Of a DNA stretch of 64,000 nucleotides, positions 59,295 to 64,000 are shown piece after piece (the first letter of the stretch is position 1; each line of letters opens with the position of its first letter). The stretch is taken from contig JAYKYS010000019.1 in the NCBI GenBank assembly GCA_036924285.1, positions 2,418,001 to 2,482,000 on the forward strand. Reading direction: 5' to 3'. The translations under genes and the position numbers were made by a program. The notes beneath the pieces were generated by a model that was given only the letters and a program-made list of their open reading frames with translations, searched no databases and had not been told where the DNA came from. Source of the stretch: Asterella californica. Its lineage: Eukaryota > Streptophyta > Marchantiopsida > Marchantiales > Aytoniaceae.

Positions 59295-59624
59295 ATGTCT
59301 GGGGAGTCTGGAACAACTGTTACATCGTCCAACTCTCGAGCTCCTACAGGTGCATTACTAGCAAGTTCAGTACTCTTTTCAGTCAGTCTTACGTTAGAGT
59401 ACTTGTACTCGCCGCCAGAAGGGAACGTCTTTTGGTTTGCATGTGTACTCGCTTCTGCAACTTCCGAGGAAGGCCTGCAGCAATCATTCGTTGCTGCGAA
59501 TGTTCTGATTCCTGAAAGGGAGGGTACCACCCCATCCATCCATGATCCTGAAAATGTTGTATATATGGACCCTTTTGCACAACCAGCTCATGAAGTGTTG
59601 GAAAATCCTCGTGTCTGCTGCTAG
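59295..59624 (+). CDS. Unassigned open reading frame, 109 codons
   Basis: An ATG-led frame in GC-moderate DNA encodes a product with a Ser/Thr-rich start, a hydrophobic middle (LASSVLFSVSLTLEYLYSPP) and an acidic end (IHDPENVVYMDPFAQPAHEV). No family recognised. Downstream frames to about 60080 keep coding-like words in shifting registers, so this could be the front of a decayed gene. Confidence 0.25.
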   Translation: MSGESGTTVTSSNSRAPTGALLASSVLFSVSLTLEYLYSPPEGNVFWFACVLASATSEEGLQQSFVAANVLIPEREGTTPSIHDPENVVYMDPFAQPAHEVLENPRVCC

Positions 59625-62040
59625 CAGCTCGGAGTCCCACTTAGAAACTTCCCGTCGTCTCATACGTTGAGCTTGAGCTTGCTGAATGCAGGGACTTTCA
59701 TCGAGAGGCGGAAGTTTCCTTCTGGGTGAGCTTCGAGTTCTTGGAATTCATGCTTGCTGGCGAAGAACAATTTCAACAAGATTCATCCTGAAGGTCAAGA
59801 CTGAAGACCACTGCAGATAGAATGAGTATCCCATTTCCAGTTTCGTGCATATCAGTCTTGTGCCTGATATTACTTGCTACATCAGAGAGCAGGTGCCATA
59901 CACTCATACCAAATTATGTCAAAGAAAAGAAATACAAGAAGAAAGTACAAAGACCAGGTCAGTGCTATCATGGCCAGAAGTGTATGCGGAACTCACTCTA
60001 AGTGGGAATACTTACTGTTCTGTACTCTAGCTATACATGTTGCACATCCAGCTCCGTGCATGAATCGTGAAAAATGAAAACAAAAGATTCATGAACTGCA
60101 CATCCATATCCATAACTAGTCAAAGATGAGAACGAAAGCTTCATGAAGTCGTTGTAGTGGTTCTTCTGATGCTGATGGGGACTGGGAAGACACCGAAGAT
60201 AACTATCAGATCAGATACAAGGCGTACGTTCTATAAAGTTGGAACATCGGTAGATTCAGCCAGAAACTTCAGCCCCCACCGCCGCAAGTGGTGGATTGTC
60301 AACGACAGCCGAAAGATTATTTTAATCAACTGTGTTTGTTGTTTGTGAGGGGTCATGGAGGCTTTTTAACAAGGCTGAACAGAACAGCAATAACATTGGA
60401 TCATGCTTGGTGGGAATTCTCTAAACGCACGGTAGTGGACCTGATACTAGAGAGTGTGCTGATACTGACTGAGAAGAGGAATTCTAGAATTCAGCGGAAC
60501 TTTCGTTTCTAACCTAGAAAAACATAATACCTCATGATATTAGTCTAAGATTTATCTATCGCAATTTAGGTGAGTCAGTCAGAACCTCTTTTCTGTTGCT
60601 TTATTTATGCATTAGAATCATGTCATTGAATTCATTACAACGTGTCCAGAGGCACCCACCCATCATGTGCATGCACACCACCCGCCCCATGCACCCCTCT
60701 AATTTAACAGGGCATCATCTACGGCACATAAGTACTTCTAGATATAAAATCCTTGAAACTACATCTCCAAGCTCAAAAAGCACAAATTCTAAACTTTTAA
60801 AAACCTCCACTTCTTCGGTTTTCATTTCTTGGAATCTGAAGGGATTGCTATGATCATGATAACCTTCACAATACAAGCTGTTTCTGCGGGTCATAAGCAA
60901 GTTGACAGAATACTGTATATCAATCGTACACCCAAAAAACGAGCAGTGCAAGTTGGACATGCAGCTTAGTACACCTTGTCGAAGCACTTAGCTCGGATAG
61001 AGCAGCTAGAAGCTTGTCATTTAGTCTCCCACTTGTAGAAGGGCTTATGCGGACAGCACTTGAAAGATATTACACCACTGTGACCAGGCAAGCTACGAGA
61101 CTAGCGTACCGTTTATTCTTGTATTCATGAATACAATGTCAAGCTTCTTTTGGACTTCAAAATCAGTCACTTGTACTGGAAGTTGAGCTACATATCCTGC
61201 AAATGGATTGTGCAGAGTACTGATGCATGAACTGTACCTTCTTCTTCCTCAAGCATCACTACAAACAAAAACGGAGAAAGGGAAAAGAAGAAATCAGTGG
61301 ACGAGCTACAACAACAAGTCAATCAGATTCAACAACAACAACTGACTTTCTCAAGACTGTAGGAAAAAAGTGTTGTTGTTGTTTCGGACAGTATCGTCAT
61401 GATTGCTGGAGCACTTTCGATGTTGCCCCGGTTTTCTTGTGAATCAGTATGATCATGTACCTATGTGCATCGAGATATTTGTGTTTTATTCCATAGCCAC
61501 AATCAAAAAGTCAATGCTGTTGAGTAACTCTATCGTCTGTGGTTGGTACCCTTAGGCTAAGCCTTCTCCTTCTTAGTATGATACGTGAATGGGTTACGTA
61601 ATATAAGATGCAGGTCCGAATAAATATCTTCTCAAAGATATTTACGTGTCCTTGATAGGTAAATTCAATCAATAATGTAGAGTGCTGAAAAAACATTCTA
61701 ATATCCTTTGGGCGATTTGCCTTCTGGTAATAAAGTCAACTGGCATATACGTGTCGAGAAAAACAAATATTAACATTCTCATATTAACCCCAACTTCTCC
61801 GAGAGAGAGTGAATCAATTTATTATATTTTTTCGGTCCATTAGTTACATCATGTCATTGATATTATGGGATGGATTTTATATTAGAAACTTCGCCTTAGG
61901 TAACTCCCATTCCAGTGTATACCTCTAATAGTGTAGATTCATAATTAGAGTGGCCTACACTAATGCGTATGAGAGAAGTCTGCGTTTAAAATTAAGTATA
62001 AGTTTTGAGTATATTTATGTTTAATACTCAGACAATTATA
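59625..62040. other. Intergenic, no gene recognised
   Basis: Short unassigned open frames only. CAACAACAACAAC at about 61330 can pair with GTTGTTGTTG at about 61372. Confidence 0.4.
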
Positions 62041-62045
62041 CAAAA

Positions 62046-62101
62046 TTACTGTAGAATGAGTGTATCATAATCATGATTATGATACACTCATTCTACAGTA
62101 A
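62046..62101. repeat. Perfect 56-bp palindrome without a loop
   Basis: The sequence equals its own reverse complement over 56 bases, centred between 62073 and 62074; the left half starts TTACTGTAGAATGAGTGT. Confidence 0.97.
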
Positions 62102-62362
62102 CTTTAGTAATCTAGTACGATCTTATCATCTTTTCAGTGTGACTGCAGGAGTGTATTTACTTCATTATTTATTTGATCATACTCAAATAAATTGAATGCC
62201 AAATGATGTTAATTCTATCCATTCTAATTTCTACTCGATATCGTGAATGGTGATATATAATTATAATTATAATTATATAAACAGTTTAATGTACATTGAT
62301 ATTTTACCCTAACAATAATTCAAAATTAATGCAATCCACAGTACAACATAACAAGAAGAAAA

Positions 62363-62444
62363 TTCGGTGTATTAGTGTATTAATAATACACCGAAAAGAT
62401 CCACTGAGAAAAGCTTGTACCTTGACGCAACTTTTCTCTAGTGG
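62363..62444. repeat. Two adjacent hairpins
   Basis: TTCGGTGTATT (62363-62373) pairs with AATACACCGAA (62385-62395). Directly after, CCACTGAGAAAAG (62401-62413) pairs with CTTTTCTCTAGTGG (62431-62444) with one unpaired base. Confidence 0.85.
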
Positions 62445-62757
62445 AAGAAGGCTTTAAAATGAGTTACCAAAGTAAGTCTAGAAAATGGATGCGAGCTCAC
62501 AGTTACAATGCTGCTAGCTACCAAAGAGGCAACTCTCTAAATGATAAAAGAGATATAACTATACTACTTAGCAGAAACGCAAACGAGCATTAGCTTGTTT
62601 GCAGCCACATCCGCCCATAGCTGGGGTTGTCTGAGTCTTCCTACCGAGAGGGTTCAGTCCCTGCAAGGGGGCAGCATTTGGTTTGCATAAAACCTCGTGA
62701 CGAAAAAGAAGCGAAAAACGATAGAGTCGTGAATCTAACCAACGTTTCATAAAAAAA

Positions 62758-62865
62758 AATTAAGAAAAATTACTACTGAGTAGAAAGAAATTCTTGATTA
62801 TCTATCCATTAAAAAATTAAGAAAAATTACTAATGAGCAGAAAGAAATTCTTGATTATCTATCCA
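62758..62865. repeat. Tandem duplication, 57-bp period
   Basis: AATTAAGAAAAATTACTA to TTGATTATCTATCCA occurs at 62758-62808 and 62815-62865 with only two mismatches over 51 bases, suggesting a recent duplication. Confidence 0.9.
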
Positions 62866-64000
62866 CCAGCTCGTCCGGCCCCTCCTCTCGAGCAGAGTCA
62901 ACCTCCCTCTAACAAGATCCTTCTTTCTTTTAATATGAATTTATTTACATAAAGTTTTTTTCCACGGTCTGGAAGCTTTACTGTATTGGAAATGAACCCA
63001 GAACTAGATCATTACTCTCTTGAATACAGTAAAATAAAATATTTCTTCAATACAAAAATACCATATATATAGCACATGTCACAGAGCCACCCTGATTAGA
63101 CTTCCCGTGGAAACTGCGATCTTTTATCTGGAAGGCTTGTTCTATAATCATTTTATGGGAACAGACTGCCAATCATTGAGGGAATTCATTGATTTCTCCA
63201 AGTTAGAGAGTTTGTGAGCAGTAGTAGCTCTCTGGCAGTACAAATCTTTAACCATTATAATAGTAGATTATCTAAAAAAGGCTATTTTCACCCTCATTTT
63301 TTCTAATTCTACCCCTACATACAACTCTATGGCATTGCATGGGTGGATCTTTCATCCACTGCACAAATGGAGGTACCTAGATTACTGGGAAATTCAACTT
63401 TTCACCTTCCTTTGGTTTGGCTAATTCCACCCCCCACTTACAAGCATCGATCTTGAAACCGAGCACACATAGGGGTGGAAATAGCAGTGAATTTCCCATT
63501 AAAATCATTATCTGCAGTTTTTACTGGGCTCTTTCAAAGTTACTTAAACTGTAGGTAAGTGTTGGTCTGAACACAACATCATCTGGTGAAACTATGTTTT
63601 TGGTATATTGCATGTAGGTGTGGAAATAGCCTTCTCCTTATTCTCTACACTTTTACTGGGCTCTTTGGAAAGTGTCTCTTCAAGTGCTTTTAGCAAGTGG
63701 TACTTTGAACACAATGTCATCTTGACCTTGTATGTTACTATGTTATAGTTACTCAATGATATTTTCTGTTAGGTAATATTGTTAGGTCACCTAAGTTCTG
63801 TTGAAAATGAATGTGAACGTGTGTTGTGAATGTTTTGGTTATCGTTTGTGTTAGAGTAATATACTCGCATGAAAAGTTATCCTTATATAATGCAGTAACT
63901 TATATCCAAGTGGGTTTACCCTAGTAGAAAACGCAATGATAAGTATCATTTTCTTGCTAGTGTGAGGTCTAGACCTCGATCTCTAGAGCGGTTTTGGATT
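62866..64000. other. Right end of the window, no gene recognised
   Basis: Apart from the MITE-like element and the duplicated TTTTACTGGGCTCTTT block (about 63517 and 63650), nothing was recognised. Confidence 0.4.
63275..63635. mobile_element. MITE-like element with imperfect inverted ends
   Basis: The left end AAGGCTATTTTCACCCTCA matches the inverted right end AAGGCTATTTCCACACCTA at 15 of 19 positions, about 360 bp apart. The word GGGTGGAAATAG and its complement recur inside. TTTTACTGGGCTCTTT occurs inside and again just outside at about 63650, each followed by AACACAA-TCATCT, so part of it was duplicated. No target duplication was fixed. Confidence 0.45.

Noticed and set aside
60596..60853. 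85-codon open frame rich in His, Ser and Thr
   Set aside because: No domain, no exon signals, and composition explained by CA-rich low-complexity sequence.

Overview
The window looks like nuclear DNA of a land plant, most likely a bryophyte; that lineage call is inference. Genes are sparse, introns are short GT-AG introns, upstream regions carry telo-boxes (AAACCCTAA), and the AT-rich intergenic DNA is full of decayed transposons and small palindromes. No rRNA, canonical tRNA, CRISPR array or organellar insert was seen.

0-16 kb is a guanine-nucleotide locus. The 5' two thirds of an IMP dehydrogenase gene (minus strand, starting at 1573 and running off the left edge) lies divergent to a complete six-exon GMP synthase gene (plus strand, 11635-14030, 540 aa). 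They are the two consecutive enzymes of IMP to XMP to GMP, and each has a telo-box upstream of its ATG. The 10 kb between them holds a decayed HUH-endonuclease (Replitron-like) gene, a decayed Ty3/gypsy chromovirus end with a probable 3' LTR, and an inverted, 5'-truncated copy of GMP synthase. That copy forms a 2.2 kb by 2.2 kb inverted repeat with the functional gene, around a 1.84 kb spacer that carries the GMP synthase promoter and first exons.

16-21 kb holds a multi-exon gene for an OCRE-type / G-patch protein, probably linked to RNA processing. From 21 to 33 kb no gene was recognised; two unassigned open frames, microsatellites and AT-rich DNA are present.

33.9-37.6 kb is a nested insertion: a 5'-truncated LINE with an open reverse transcriptase frame, an A-rich tail and an 18-bp target duplication, sitting inside a 321-bp MITE. 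A second, uninterrupted copy of that MITE, also 321 bp, lies at 41.3 kb. A short head-to-head telomere-repeat island is at 40.0 kb.

43.1-44.3 kb is an intronless WD40 gene of the JINGUBANG type (minus strand) with a long leader or promoter region to about 45.9 kb. From 46 to 64 kb no intact gene was recognised. This stretch holds most copies of a dispersed hairpin-bearing repeat (called family X here, 13 candidate copies over the window), a frameshifted retroelement-like gene, a tRNA-derived SINE-like segment, several perfect palindromes (up to 56 bp), local tandem duplications and a MITE-like element near the right end.
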